64,000 nt of DNA from Pseudomonas paracarnis (GCF_904063055.1 NZ_CAJFCN010000017.1:1-64000), one strand, 5' to 3'. Counted from the stretch's first letter, positions 1 to 8,419 are shown. Notes: generated by a model not told the origin, from the sequence alone. A program made the numbers and translations.

Positions 1-233
1 CGCGTGACACCATGCCGCGTGGGGTGCTGGGCATGAACGCGGCGATGATGGAGGATTACCTCAAGTTCATCGCGAACCGTCGCCTGTCGCAGATCGGCTT
101 GAAGGAAGAGTACCCAGGCACCACCAACCCGTTCCCGTGGATGAGCGAGATCATGGACTTGAAGAAAGAGAAAAACTTCTTCGAGACCCGTGTGATCGAG
201 TATCAGACTGGCGGCGCGTTGAGCTGGGACTAA
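1..233 (+). CDS. nrdB: Class I ribonucleotide reductase beta subunit, C-terminal fragment (partial)
   Basis: This is the 3' end of a gene that begins before the window; the frame is open from base 3 and stops at 231-233. It encodes the last ~77 residues of the radical-generating beta subunit of ribonucleotide reductase, which with NrdA reduces ribonucleotides to deoxyribonucleotides in the cytoplasm. The C-terminal tail ending in GGALSWD matches what I recall of Pseudomonas NrdB. The di-iron centre would lie upstream and cannot be checked. The ATG at 12 is an internal Met, not a start. A REPIN follows 18 bp after the stop. Confidence 0.85.
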   Translation, partial: RDTMPRGVLGMNAAMMEDYLKFIANRRLSQIGLKEEYPGTTNPFPWMSEIMDLKKEKNFFETRVIEYQTGGALSWD

Positions 234-251
234 TCAACACGAACCAAAAAA

Positions 252-340
252 TGTGGGAGCGGGCTTGCCCGCGATAGCGGTGTATCAGTCACGGATGTAC
301 CCACTGACACACAGCTATCGCGGGCAAGCCAGCTCCCACA
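252..340. repeat. REPIN (two inverted REP sequences, TGTGGGAGC type)
   Basis: Two REP palindromes in inverted orientation face each other: TGTGGGAGCGGGCTTGCCCG at the left end and its imperfect complement ending in GCTCCCACA at the right. It lies between nrdB and the DUF1289 gene and could fold at the 3' end of the nrdB mRNA. The same family recurs at 31758, 36387, 51153 and 55655. Confidence 0.9.
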
Positions 341-379
341 TTGGCTATTGTGATCCATAGACTTTGCAAGTAAGCCTTT

Positions 380-868
380 ATGCCCAACCACACCATCAAA
401 ACCCCCTGCGTCGGGCTGTGTTCCACCGTCTACGGTGACCTGGTCTGTCGGGGCTGCAAGCGTTATTACCACGAGGTGATCCAGTGGAATGGCTATAACG
501 CCGAGGAAAAACAGGCGGTGTGGCTGCGCCTGGAACAACTGCTGGTGCAGGTGATGGTCAGCAAGCTGGAAGTGTTCGACCCGCACTGCCTGCGACAGCA
601 GCTGGAAGCGCGCAAGATTCGTTTTATGCCGCACCAGTCGCCGTATTGCTGGGCATACCAGTTGATTGCGCGCGGAGCGCGGGTGATTTCCAAGCTGGAT
701 GCCTATGGGTTGACGCTGTTACCGGAGTTTCGCGAACGCCACCTGGCGGATTTGCGCGATGCGATAGATCGAGAGTTTTTTCTGCTGTCCGAGGCACATT
801 ACGAGCGCTATATCGCCCCGGTTTTCTTGAAAGAGTCATTCGGCCCGGCGCTGATTGCCACGCGCTGA
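380..868 (+). CDS. DUF1289 domain protein
   Basis: A 162-residue cytoplasmic protein. The N-terminus carries the DUF1289 Cys pattern (Cys10, Cys14, Cys23, Cys26, in PCVGLC and CRGCKR), likely a small metal-binding knuckle. The rest, about residues 40-160, is a helical region with no motif I recognise. The family is common in proteobacteria and has no established biochemical function. The ATG at 380 is the only sensible start. It is transcribed in the same direction as the following methyltransferase, 49 bp away, so they may share a transcript. Confidence 0.75.
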   Translation: MPNHTIKTPCVGLCSTVYGDLVCRGCKRYYHEVIQWNGYNAEEKQAVWLRLEQLLVQVMVSKLEVFDPHCLRQQLEARKIRFMPHQSPYCWAYQLIARGARVISKLDAYGLTLLPEFRERHLADLRDAIDREFFLLSEAHYERYIAPVFLKESFGPALIATR

Positions 869-917
869 CCCACAGTTGTGTTTAAAATGCCGCCCGCCCG
901 ATGACTGACCCTTAACG

Positions 918-1838
918 ATGAACCCAGACGCACTCGCTACCCTGCACGCCCACTTGCTCACTGCCCTGGCTGACGCGCCCGCAGAAACCCGGCGCCTGTT
1001 CCATGGCCGTGGCCGCTGCTGGCCGGGCCTGGAACAACTGACGGTGGACTGGCTGCAAGGGGTGGTGCTGGTGGCGTTGTTCAAGGAAACCGAGCACCTG
1101 CAGGCCCTGAAGCAGACGCTACTGCACATCGACTGGGCCGCTTTCGGCGCGCACACCGTGGCCCTGCAACACCGCTACCTGCCGCAAAGCACCACCGAAT
1201 GGCTGGTGGGCGACGCCATCGACGAGTTGACCATCACCGAGGGCGGCCTGCGCTACCTGATCGACCTGGGTAAAAAACAGAACAGCGGGCTGTTTCTCGA
1301 CATGCGTTACGGGCGCAACTGGGTACGTGAGCAAGCACAGGGCCAGCGCGTGCTGAATTTGTTTGCCTATACCTGCGGTTTTTCCGTGGCCGCCATCGAA
1401 GGCGGCGCCGACCATGTGGTGAACCTGGATATGGCCCGTGGTGCCCTCAGCCGTGGCCGCGACAACCATCGTTTGAATGGGCACGACCTGAGCCGGGTGA
1501 GTTTCCTGGGCCACGACCTGTTCAAGTCCTGGGCCAAGGTGACGAACAACGGTCCTTATGACCTGGTGATCATCGACCCGCCCTCCTTCCAGAAAGGCAG
1601 TTTCCTGCTGACCAAGGATTACCAGCGCGTGCTGCGCCGCCTGCCGGACTTGCTCAGTGCCCACGGCACCGTACTGGCATGCATGAACGATCCGGCCTTC
1701 GGCGAAGATTTCCTGATCGACGGCGTGACCCGCGAAGCACCGGGCCTGCGGTTTGTACAGCGGCTGGAAAACCCACCGGAATTTCCTGACATTGATCCGC
1801 AGAGTGGACTAAAGGCACTGGTGTTCCGTCAGGGCTGA
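918..1838 (+). CDS. Class I SAM-dependent methyltransferase (RlmI/RlmK-like fold)
   Basis: A 306-residue protein with a C-terminal Rossmann-fold methyltransferase domain. The SAM-binding loop is VLNLFAYTCGFSVAA (about residues 140-155), followed by an acidic residue in NLDMARGA, and the catalytic-type motif is IIDPPSFQKGSF (about residues 215-226). This combination is typical of 23S rRNA cytosine/guanine methyltransferase relatives. The N-terminal ~100 residues do not show a clear PUA domain, so the substrate is not certain. The frame starts at ATG 918, without a strong ribosome binding site. Confidence 0.75.
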   Translation: MNPDALATLHAHLLTALADAPAETRRLFHGRGRCWPGLEQLTVDWLQGVVLVALFKETEHLQALKQTLLHIDWAAFGAHTVALQHRYLPQSTTEWLVGDAIDELTITEGGLRYLIDLGKKQNSGLFLDMRYGRNWVREQAQGQRVLNLFAYTCGFSVAAIEGGADHVVNLDMARGALSRGRDNHRLNGHDLSRVSFLGHDLFKSWAKVTNNGPYDLVIIDPPSFQKGSFLLTKDYQRVLRRLPDLLSAHGTVLACMNDPAFGEDFLIDGVTREAPGLRFVQRLENPPEFPDIDPQSGLKALVFRQG

Positions 1839-1986
1839 TGCCGAAACATCCTACGCTTGCTACGCTAACGGATACGCCGGGCGGTGAACCTTATCCTCCC
1901 CTTCCCGGTCGATACCTGCATTCCCTGGCCAGACTCGACGGCGCTACGTCGTCGGCTGCCCCGTTTGACCTTTTGGAGAACCGCCC

Positions 1987-2703
1987 GTGATATCGACCCT
2001 GCATGTAGCCAGACTCAAAGCCTGGGGCGCCCACGGCTTTACCGCCACCGGTGTGGTACTGGCCTTTTTGGCCACCCTGGCGCTGCTGGAAAACTCCCCC
2101 AAGGCTTGCCTGCTGTGGCTGGGCCTGGCACTGGTGGTGGATGGCGTCGACGGCTCGCTGGCGCGACGGGTGAATGTCAGCACGGTGCTGCCCAGCTTTG
2201 ACGGCTCGGTGCTCGACCTGGTGATCGACTACCTCACCTACGTGTTCATTCCTGCCCTGTTTATCTACCGCTACATCGACCTGCCCGAGTTCACCCACCT
2301 GTTTGCGGTGTCGGTGATCCTGGTGTCGTCGCTGTTCTGCTTTTGCAATGTGAACATGAAGAGCAAGGACAACTACTTCGTCGGCTTCCCTGCCGCCTGG
2401 AACGTCGTTGCCCTGTGCGTCTATATCATCCAGCCGGATGCCTGGGTCACCTTGCTGACCGTGATCGGCCTGGCGCTGTTGACCGTGACGCCGATGAAGT
2501 TCCTGCACCCGTTCCGGGTCAAGCGTTTCATGCCGATCAACATCGCGGTGACCACTATCTGGCTGCTGTGCAGCTTCCTGATGGTGGTGGATTACCCGAA
2601 TACCAACCCTTGGACATTTGGCTTGTGGTCGCTGATGTCGGCGTACTTCCTGGGTATCTGCATCTGGCGCACGGCCGTGGAATGGCTGGGCGCGCACAAA
2701 TAA
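1987..2703 (+). CDS. pcs: Phosphatidylcholine synthase (CDP-alcohol phosphatidyltransferase family)
   Basis: A 238-residue integral membrane enzyme that joins CDP-diacylglycerol and choline to make phosphatidylcholine in one step. The signature DG-x2-AR-x12-G-x3-D-x3-D, with the 12-residue spacing typical of Pcs, is seen at DGSLAR...DGSVLDLVID (about residues 57-82). About seven to eight hydrophobic membrane segments follow. Translation starts at GTG 1987, preceded by GGAG about 8 bases upstream. The gene appears monocistronic. Pcs is known in P. aeruginosa and P. fluorescens, so presence here is expected. Confidence 0.85.
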   Translation: MISTLHVARLKAWGAHGFTATGVVLAFLATLALLENSPKACLLWLGLALVVDGVDGSLARRVNVSTVLPSFDGSVLDLVIDYLTYVFIPALFIYRYIDLPEFTHLFAVSVILVSSLFCFCNVNMKSKDNYFVGFPAAWNVVALCVYIIQPDAWVTLLTVIGLALLTVTPMKFLHPFRVKRFMPINIAVTTIWLLCSFLMVVDYPNTNPWTFGLWSLMSAYFLGICIWRTAVEWLGAHK

Positions 2704-2724
2704 CCAGGCGGGCCCGGTAAAAGA

Positions 2725-2751
2725 TGTGGGAGAGGCTTGCCACCTCCCACA
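2725..2751. repeat. Solitary REP-derived hairpin
   Basis: TGTGGGAG ... CTCCCACA, an 8-bp inverted repeat around 11 bases that keep the GGCTTGCC core of the REP family. It looks like a REPIN whose middle has been deleted. It lies between pcs and the TauE-type gene. Confidence 0.75.
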
Positions 2752-2812
2752 TTTGAGTCACATCGCAGTAAGATGCTGGCCTTCTGCGGCCCTCCAACAA
2801 TAAGCCCTGCCC

Positions 2813-3592
2813 ATGCCCTTCGAACTCAGCGTAGACCTCACCACCCTGGCCATCCTGGCCGTTGTCGCTTTTATCGCCGGTTTTATCGACGCCATCGCCG
2901 GCGGTGGCGGTTTGTTGACCACCCCGGCCCTGCTCACCGCCGGTATGCCGCCGCATCTGGTGCTGGGCACCAACAAGCTCAGCTCCACCTTCGGCTCGGC
3001 CACCGCCAGTTTTACCTTCTACCGCCGCAAGCTGTTCCACCCACGCCAATGGGTGCACGCCATTGTCGGTACCTTGATCGGTGCACTGACCGGCGCGGTC
3101 GTCGCTCATTACTTGCCTGCCGAAACCCTGAACAAGATGCTCCCGGTGATCGTCTTCGCCTGCGGTGTGTACCTGCTGTTCGGGGGCACGCCCAAGGCGC
3201 CACTGGATGCCGAGGCACCGATCAAAAAGAAATGGCAAGCCACCCAGGGCTTTGGCCTGGGCTTTTACGATGGCGTGGCCGGGCCCGGCACGGGGGCGTT
3301 CTGGACGGTCAGCACGATGCTGCTGCACCCCATCGATCTGGTGAAGGCCAGCGGCGTGGCGCGCAGCATGAACTTCGTCAGCAACGCCGCGGCGCTGACG
3401 GTGTTCATCATCAATGGGTCGGTGGACTGGATCGTCGGCCTGGCGATGGGTGTGTCGGTGATGTGTGGCGCGTTCTTTGGCGCACGCAGCGCGATCAGCG
3501 GCGGCGCCAAATTCATCCGCCCAGTGTTTATCACCGTGGTGCTGGGCCTGACCGTGCGCCTAGCCTGGCAGCACTGGTTCAGCGTGGCCTAG
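2813..3592 (+). CDS. TSUP family transporter (TauE/SafE, YfcA-like)
   Basis: A 259-residue membrane protein with about eight hydrophobic segments and the duplicated TauE/SafE pattern. The first repeat contains GFIDAIAGGGGLLTTPALL and LGTNKLSSTFGS (about residues 21-65); the second has FYDGVAGPGTGAFW (about residues 153-166). The family exports or imports sulfonates, sulfite or organic anions across the inner membrane; the substrate here is unknown. Its 3' end overlaps the 3' end of the convergent nudC gene by 33 bp. Confidence 0.85.
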   Translation: MPFELSVDLTTLAILAVVAFIAGFIDAIAGGGGLLTTPALLTAGMPPHLVLGTNKLSSTFGSATASFTFYRRKLFHPRQWVHAIVGTLIGALTGAVVAHYLPAETLNKMLPVIVFACGVYLLFGGTPKAPLDAEAPIKKKWQATQGFGLGFYDGVAGPGTGAFWTVSTMLLHPIDLVKASGVARSMNFVSNAAALTVFIINGSVDWIVGLAMGVSVMCGAFFGARSAISGGAKFIRPVFITVVLGLTVRLAWQHWFSVA

Positions 3593-4393
3593 GCGGCGGG
3601 CCACGTAGAGGTCGATCAGGTAACGCGCAATCGAGCGTGACGCCGGCAACGGCGGCAGCTCGTGGATATTGAACCACTGCGCGTCCTCGATCTCGTCGGC
3701 CTGGGGAACGATATCGCCACCGGCGTATTCGGCGTGAAAGCCCAGCATCATCGAGTGAGGGAACGGCCAACATTGGCTGCCCATGTACTGGATGTTCTTG
3801 ACCTCCAACTGCACCTCTTCGCGCACTTCACGGATCAGGCAGTCTTCGGCGGACTCACCCGGCTCGGCAAAACCGGCCAGGGTGCTGTAGACCCCCGTGA
3901 CGAAACGCGGCGAGCGCGCCAGCAGGATGTCATCGCCACGGGTCACCAGCACGATCATGCTTGGCGAGATGCGTGGATAGCTGCGCAGGTCGCAGGCCTG
4001 GCAATACATCGCCCGCTCCCGCGGCACCTGTACCATCGCCTGGCCGCAACTGCCACAAAAACGGTGCTCCCGCGCCCAGGTGCCGATCTGCGCGGCGTAG
4101 CCCAGCACCTTGTACAGGGTGTGATCACCTTGCAGCATAAAGCCGCGCAAGCCTTGCCAACTGCACCCTGGCACCTCTGCCGACGCGTTGAGTTCCAACA
4201 GGTACACCGGCTCGCCATCGAGATGGCCGATGCCGTGTTCGGCAAACACCGACAGGTCCTGGCGCTTGAGCCATTCGCGCGGGAACAGCGGGCCGTTGGT
4301 ATCGTGTAAAAAGCCTTCGCGGCTGCGGGCGACGGCCCAGCCGCCGGGGGCGTCGTTGTCCAGCAGCGTTGTGGTAATCCAGCCTGGGGTCAT
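3560..4393 (-). CDS. nudC: NAD(+) diphosphatase / NADH pyrophosphatase
   Basis: Hydrolyses NAD(H) to NMN(H) and AMP, and in E. coli removes NAD caps from RNA. A zinc ribbon (CGSCG...YCQAC, about residues 113-134) precedes a Nudix box GFAEPGE-x7-REVREEVQL. The Nudix consensus Gly near the end (EExGU) is Gln here. It is followed by SQCWPFPHS, the NADH-diphosphatase signature with Cys for Pro. I chose ATG 4393 (277 residues); an in-frame TTG at 4402 overlapping the stop of the upstream gene is the alternative. It lies directly downstream of the crotonase gene, probably on one transcript. Confidence 0.88.
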   Translation of the reverse strand: MTPGWITTTLLDNDAPGGWAVARSREGFLHDTNGPLFPREWLKRQDLSVFAEHGIGHLDGEPVYLLELNASAEVPGCSWQGLRGFMLQGDHTLYKVLGYAAQIGTWAREHRFCGSCGQAMVQVPRERAMYCQACDLRSYPRISPSMIVLVTRGDDILLARSPRFVTGVYSTLAGFAEPGESAEDCLIREVREEVQLEVKNIQYMGSQCWPFPHSMMLGFHAEYAGGDIVPQADEIEDAQWFNIHELPPLPASRSIARYLIDLYVARRLGHAEPVLPG

Positions 4394-4398
4394 GTCAG

Positions 4399-5211
4399 TC
4401 AATCCACGAATTCGGGTTTCTGCTTACTCATATGGGCCGCGATGGCCACGCGCAGGTCGTTGGATTGCAACATAGCCGAGTTCCAGGTGGCAACGTATTC
4501 CAGGCCGTCATTGACTGTGTGGTCACGCATGTAGCTGATCATGGCCTTGGTGCCAGTCACGGCAATCGGCGACTTGGCGGCGATTTGCTGGGCCAGGTCC
4601 ATGACACCCGCCAGCAGGCTTTGCTGATCGGCAAACACGCGATTGACCAGGCCGATGCTGCGCGCTTCTTCAGCGCCGAATTGACGACCGGTATAGGCCA
4701 GTTCACGCAGCATGCCATCGCCGATAATGCGCGGCAGGCGTTGCAAGGTGCCGACGTCAGCGGCCATGCCGATGTCGATTTCCTTGATCGAGAATTGCGC
4801 GTCCTCGGCCGCATAGCGCATGTCGCACGCGCTGATCAGGTCGATGGCACCGCCAATGCAGTAGCCCTGGATCGCCGCCAGCACGGGCTTGCGGCAAGTG
4901 TCCACGGCGTTGAACGAAGCTTGCAGCTCGAGAATCTTGCGGCGCAGCAGGCGCGCATTGCGACCCACGTCCTTGCCAAAGTCATTGGCGATCGAGGCCA
5001 GCATCATCAGGTCGATGCCCGAGGAAAAGTGCTTGCCCGCCCCGCTGAGCACCACGGCACGCACGGCGTCGGTCTCGTCGACCCATTGGAAGATGTCGAT
5101 GATTTCGGTCCAGAACGCCGCGTTCATGGCGTTGATCTTTTCCGGGCGATTGATCTGCACATGGGCAACGTTGCCACTGAGTTCGACAACGAAGGCTTGG
5201 TATTCGGACAT
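4399..5211 (-). CDS. Crotonase-family protein, delta(3,5)-delta(2,4)-dienoyl-CoA isomerase-like
   Basis: A 270-residue enoyl-CoA hydratase/isomerase superfamily member. The oxyanion-hole segments are GKHFSSGIDLMML (about residues 60-72) and AIQGYCIGGAIDLI (about residues 113-126). The segment EIDIGMAADVGTLQRLP (about residues 143-159) closely matches eukaryotic ECH1 dienoyl-CoA isomerases, including the acidic catalytic positions, rather than classical hydratases. It would move double bonds during beta-oxidation of unsaturated fatty acids. It is the first gene of a two-gene unit with nudC. The reaction assignment is inferred from motifs only. Confidence 0.8.
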   Translation of the reverse strand: MSEYQAFVVELSGNVAHVQINRPEKINAMNAAFWTEIIDIFQWVDETDAVRAVVLSGAGKHFSSGIDLMMLASIANDFGKDVGRNARLLRRKILELQASFNAVDTCRKPVLAAIQGYCIGGAIDLISACDMRYAAEDAQFSIKEIDIGMAADVGTLQRLPRIIGDGMLRELAYTGRQFGAEEARSIGLVNRVFADQQSLLAGVMDLAQQIAAKSPIAVTGTKAMISYMRDHTVNDGLEYVATWNSAMLQSNDLRVAIAAHMSKQKPEFVD

Positions 5212-5355
5212 GGCAGTGATCCCTGACTGGCGATTGAGAAAGGCCAGACTATATCAAGGGTGCGCCACGGCGCATCGGCCAAAAACGGGACTGGCCACGG
5301 TGAAGGAAAAGACGCTGGATAAAACCCGATGCACAGGCCATCCTTTGTGCTTTAA

Positions 5356-5372
5356 GCCGCGCTGTGCGCGGC
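5356..5372. other. GC-rich hairpin in the 5' leader of the UPF0149 gene
   Basis: GCCGCGC-TGT-GCGCGGC, a perfect 7-bp stem with a 3-base loop, 23 bp upstream of ATG 5396. There is no U-tract directly after it, so it is not a clear terminator; a role in translation or mRNA stability is possible but unproven. Confidence 0.35.
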
Positions 5373-5395
5373 GCTCGACGTTTTAAGGATATGCC

Positions 5396-5950
5396 ATGCA
5401 CGCCCAACCTCTCGCTCCCGCCGATTTCGAATTCATTGACGCCACCTTGCTCAAATACGGCGAAGACCACTCGGTGCTGAACATGGCCGAACTCGACGGT
5501 TATTTCACCGCCCTGGTTTCCAGCCCGGCCAAGGTGGATGTGTCCGAGTGGTTCCCGGCGATCTGGGGCGGGCAAAACCCTGAATGGGACAACATGGACG
5601 AGGCCCAGGCTTTTCTCGAGCTGTGTGTACGCCATATGAATACCCTGGCCGCGCAATTGGCCACTGACTCCCAGGCATTCAAAGCCCGTTTCGATGAAAC
5701 CGAACATCAAGGCCAGGCGGTGACCCTTGCCGAGGAATGGTGCTTTGGTTATGTGCGCGGCGTGACAATCGCCAACTGGCCGCCATTGCCCGCTGTACAA
5801 GCCGGGCAACTGGAGCGGATTTCCTGGTGCGCCGAACAGGACAATTTCGAACTGCCGGCAGACCTGGATGTAAACGCCCATCAACTGCAGGTCAGCGCAA
5901 TCGAACCGGCTGCGCGGGCGCTGCATGACTACTGGTTGAGCCAGCGTTAA
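5396..5950 (+). CDS. UPF0149 family protein (YecA/YgfB-like)
   Basis: A 184-residue soluble helical protein with the UPF0149 pattern, including NMAELDGYFTALVSSP (about residues 29-44) and EEWCFGYVRGV (about residues 113-123). It lacks the C-terminal SEC-C zinc motif found in E. coli YecA, so it is the short form. Function is not established for this form. The start ATG 5396 is preceded by AAGGAT. It is divergent from the crotonase gene, with a 184-bp shared promoter region. Confidence 0.75.
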   Translation: MHAQPLAPADFEFIDATLLKYGEDHSVLNMAELDGYFTALVSSPAKVDVSEWFPAIWGGQNPEWDNMDEAQAFLELCVRHMNTLAAQLATDSQAFKARFDETEHQGQAVTLAEEWCFGYVRGVTIANWPPLPAVQAGQLERISWCAEQDNFELPADLDVNAHQLQVSAIEPAARALHDYWLSQR

Positions 5951-6083
5951 GGCAGTAGGAGCGCATGCCAATAAATCACGCAGATCACCCACTCACTCGA
6001 CAAGCATGGCGTGTTTGCCTGATGATTCGGGTCCGCACGTCGGCCACTCCACGCCACCTTGCCTTGACCAGGAGCCTTGTACC

Positions 6084-7340
6084 TTGAGTTCGCAGAAAAC
6101 CGTGACCGTTACACCGTCCAACTTCCCCCTCACTGGCAAGGTCGCGCCCCCCGGCTCCAAATCCATTACCAACCGTGCGCTGTTGCTGGCGGCACTGGCC
6201 AAGGGCACCAGCCGTTTGAGCGGTGCGCTCAAAAGTGATGACACGCGCCACATGTCGGTCGCCCTGCGGCAGATGGGCGTCACCATCGACGAGCCGGACG
6301 ACACCACCTTTGTCGTCACCAGCCAAGGCTCGCTGCAATTGCCGGCCCAGCCGTTGTTCCTCGGCAACGCCGGCACCGCCATGCGCTTTCTCACGGCTGC
6401 CGTCGCCACCGTGCAAGGCACCGTGGTACTGGACGGTGACGAGTACATGCAAAAACGCCCGATCGGCCCGCTGCTGGCCACCCTGGGCCAGAACGGCATC
6501 CAGGTCGACAGCCCCACCGGTTGCCCACCGGTAACCGTGCACGGCGCGGGCAAGGTCCAGGCCAGGCGTTTTGAGATTGACGCAGGTTTGTCCAGCCAGT
6601 ACGTATCGGCCCTGCTGATGCTGGCGGCGTGCGGCGAAGCGCCGATTGAAGTGGCGCTGACCGGCAAGGACATTGGCGCCCGTGGCTACGTGGACCTGAC
6701 CCTCGATTGCATGCGTGCGTTCGGGGCCCAGGTCGACGCCGTGGACGACACCACCTGGCGCGTGGGCCCCACCGGCTATACCGCCCATGACTACCTGATC
6801 GAACCCGACGCTTCCGCCGCCACTTACCTGTGGGCCGCAGAAGTACTGACCGGTGGCCGTATCGATATTGGTGTAGCCCCACAGGACTTCACCCAGCCCG
6901 ACGCCAAGGCCCAGGCCGTGATCGCGCAATTCCCGAACATGCAGGCCACGGTGGTGGGTTCACAAATGCAGGATGCGATCCCGACCCTGGCGGTGCTCGC
7001 CGCGTTCAACAACACCCCGGTGCGCTTCACTGAACTGGCGAACCTGCGCGTCAAGGAATGTGACCGCGTGCAGGCGCTGCACGATGGCCTCAACGAAATT
7101 CGTCCGGGCCTGGCGACCATCGAGGGTGATGACTTGCTGGTTGCCAGCGACCCCGCTTTGGCTGGCACCGCCTGCACCGCACTGATCGACACCCACGCCG
7201 ACCATCGCATCGCCATGTGCTTTGCCCTGGCCGGGCTGAAAGTCTCGGGCATTCGCATCCAAGACCCGGACTGCGTAGCCAAGACCTACCCTGACTACTG
7301 GAAAGCGCTGGCCAGCCTGGGCGTTCACTTGAGCTACTGA
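6084..7340 (+). CDS. aroA: 3-phosphoshikimate 1-carboxyvinyltransferase (EPSP synthase), stand-alone copy
   Basis: Transfers enolpyruvate from PEP to shikimate-3-phosphate in the chorismate pathway. Motifs: PPGSKSITNR (about residues 22-31, substrate-binding Lys, Ser, Arg), LFLGNAGTAMRFL (91-103), SSQYVSALLM, KECDRVQ and DTHADHRIAM. I chose TTG 6084, with AGGAG nine bases upstream, giving 418 residues; the open frame extends to ATG 6006, and GTG 6102 is another option. The residue equivalent to E. coli Pro101 is Phe102. Most pseudomonads carry aroA fused to prephenate dehydrogenase elsewhere, so this free-standing gene is probably a second EPSP synthase. Confidence 0.85.
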   Translation: MSSQKTVTVTPSNFPLTGKVAPPGSKSITNRALLLAALAKGTSRLSGALKSDDTRHMSVALRQMGVTIDEPDDTTFVVTSQGSLQLPAQPLFLGNAGTAMRFLTAAVATVQGTVVLDGDEYMQKRPIGPLLATLGQNGIQVDSPTGCPPVTVHGAGKVQARRFEIDAGLSSQYVSALLMLAACGEAPIEVALTGKDIGARGYVDLTLDCMRAFGAQVDAVDDTTWRVGPTGYTAHDYLIEPDASAATYLWAAEVLTGGRIDIGVAPQDFTQPDAKAQAVIAQFPNMQATVVGSQMQDAIPTLAVLAAFNNTPVRFTELANLRVKECDRVQALHDGLNEIRPGLATIEGDDLLVASDPALAGTACTALIDTHADHRIAMCFALAGLKVSGIRIQDPDCVAKTYPDYWKALASLGVHLSY

Positions 7341-7350
7341 CACACAAACC

Positions 7351-7378
7351 TGTAGGGGCGAGCAAGCTCGCTCCTACA
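7351..7378. repeat. Solitary REP-type hairpin (TGTAGGAGCGAG type)
   Basis: TGTAGGGGCGAGCAAGCTCG followed by CTCCTACA forms a near-perfect hairpin 10 bp after the aroA stop. It belongs to the same palindrome family as the REPINs at 37966 and 62634. It could act as a 3' mRNA stabiliser; there is no U-tract. Confidence 0.75.
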
Positions 7379-7401
7379 ACTGAACCTTGCCGGGAGCGTC
7401 A

Positions 7402-7791
7402 ATGACCCTTCGCCAACCCTGCCCACCCGGCGCCTGTGTCTGCAACCGTGAACAACTGCTGGAAGCTCCCGGCGCTGATCTGCGCATTCTGCAACTGACG
7501 CGACAGCAGGAAAAAATCCTGCTGGAGCGCCTGGAAAACCTCAAGAGCCTGCAAGACCTCGAACACTTGCAACAGCGGATGTACGACCAACTCGGCATCC
7601 GCGTCCACATCGCGCCCGGGCATACCGAGGTCAAAAGCATGCGCGGGATCCAGATCGTCATCGACGAACTGCCGGGCATGTGCCGCAAGACTCGCCAGTC
7701 GATCCCCGCCTCCATTCGCCGCGGCCTGGAGAAAAAACCAGAGATTGCCTACCGCTTGCTGGACGCCCACGACCTGTTTCGCGACGCTTGA
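7402..7791 (+). CDS. Conserved hypothetical protein with N-terminal Cys cluster
   Basis: A 129-residue protein I cannot assign to a family. The N-terminus has CPPGACVCNREQLL (Cys7, Cys12, Cys14), followed by a Gln/Glu/Leu-rich helical stretch (about residues 25-60) and a basic C-terminal half. The Cys cluster could bind a metal or Fe-S cluster, but that is a guess. ATG 7402 is preceded by GGGAG; an in-frame TTG at 7387 is a less likely start. The gene ends 2 bp before the 3' end of the convergent reductase gene. Confidence 0.55.
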   Translation: MTLRQPCPPGACVCNREQLLEAPGADLRILQLTRQQEKILLERLENLKSLQDLEHLQQRMYDQLGIRVHIAPGHTEVKSMRGIQIVIDELPGMCRKTRQSIPASIRRGLEKKPEIAYRLLDAHDLFRDA

Positions 7792-7792
7792 A

Positions 7793-8392
7793 TTATCCCG
7801 CGACGGCTTCACGCTCAAACAACCCCTGCCCCACCGCCCGGGCCTTGTGCAAATGCGCCTGGGCCGTGCCACTTTCCGAGTCCAACAACAACTCGGAAGT
7901 GAGTACCCGCGCCCCGCAATAATCAAAGATGCCGTAGTCGATCTGGGTATTCATGGCCTTGGCATAACCGTGTCGCTCAAAGGCACTGTCATCAGCCCCA
8001 CCCAGGGCCAGCAGATGCACCTGCAAATGCCTTAGTTTCTTCTGCACCGGTGTATCGGGGCCGTAATCAATCGCCCAGCCATTGACGAATACGCGGTCGA
8101 CCCAACCCTTGAGCAATGCCGGCATTGACCACCAGTAGATGGGGAATGCCAGCACCAGCGCGTCGGCGCGATCGATGCGGGCCTGCTCGGCCACCACGTC
8201 GGCTGGCGGCGTCGCCCGAGTACGGTGCACCCGATGGTCGGCCGCGCTGTAGCGTGGGTCGAACCCTTCAGCGGCAAGGTCGGCTATTTCAAAGGTGTGG
8301 CCAGAGGCGCTCAAGCCCGCGCCCACCTCGGCGGCCACGCTATGGGTGAGGGATTGCGGGTCGTGATGGGCAACAACGATCAGTGCGTGCAT
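7793..8392 (-). CDS. NAD(P)H-dependent flavodoxin-fold oxidoreductase (MdaB/KefF-like)
   Basis: A 199-residue cytoplasmic flavoprotein of the NAD(P)H quinone reductase family. ALIVVAHHDPQSL at the N-terminus is the FMN phosphate loop, and FPIYWWSMPALLKGWVDRVF (about residues 82-101) is the family signature. It likely reduces quinones or nitro/azo compounds by two electrons. It is divergent from a TetR regulator with only 72 bp between the starts, so it is the probable regulatory target. Confidence 0.85.
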   Translation of the reverse strand: MHALIVVAHHDPQSLTHSVAAEVGAGLSASGHTFEIADLAAEGFDPRYSAADHRVHRTRATPPADVVAEQARIDRADALVLAFPIYWWSMPALLKGWVDRVFVNGWAIDYGPDTPVQKKLRHLQVHLLALGGADDSAFERHGYAKAMNTQIDYGIFDYCGARVLTSELLLDSESGTAQAHLHKARAVGQGLFEREAVAG

Positions 8393-8419
8393 GACTTTGA
8401 CTCCGTTTCGGCTTAATCT

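Noticed and set aside
3662..4309. 215-codon ORF on the plus strand opposite nudC
   Set aside because: Antisense shadow of nudC without motif or ribosome binding site.
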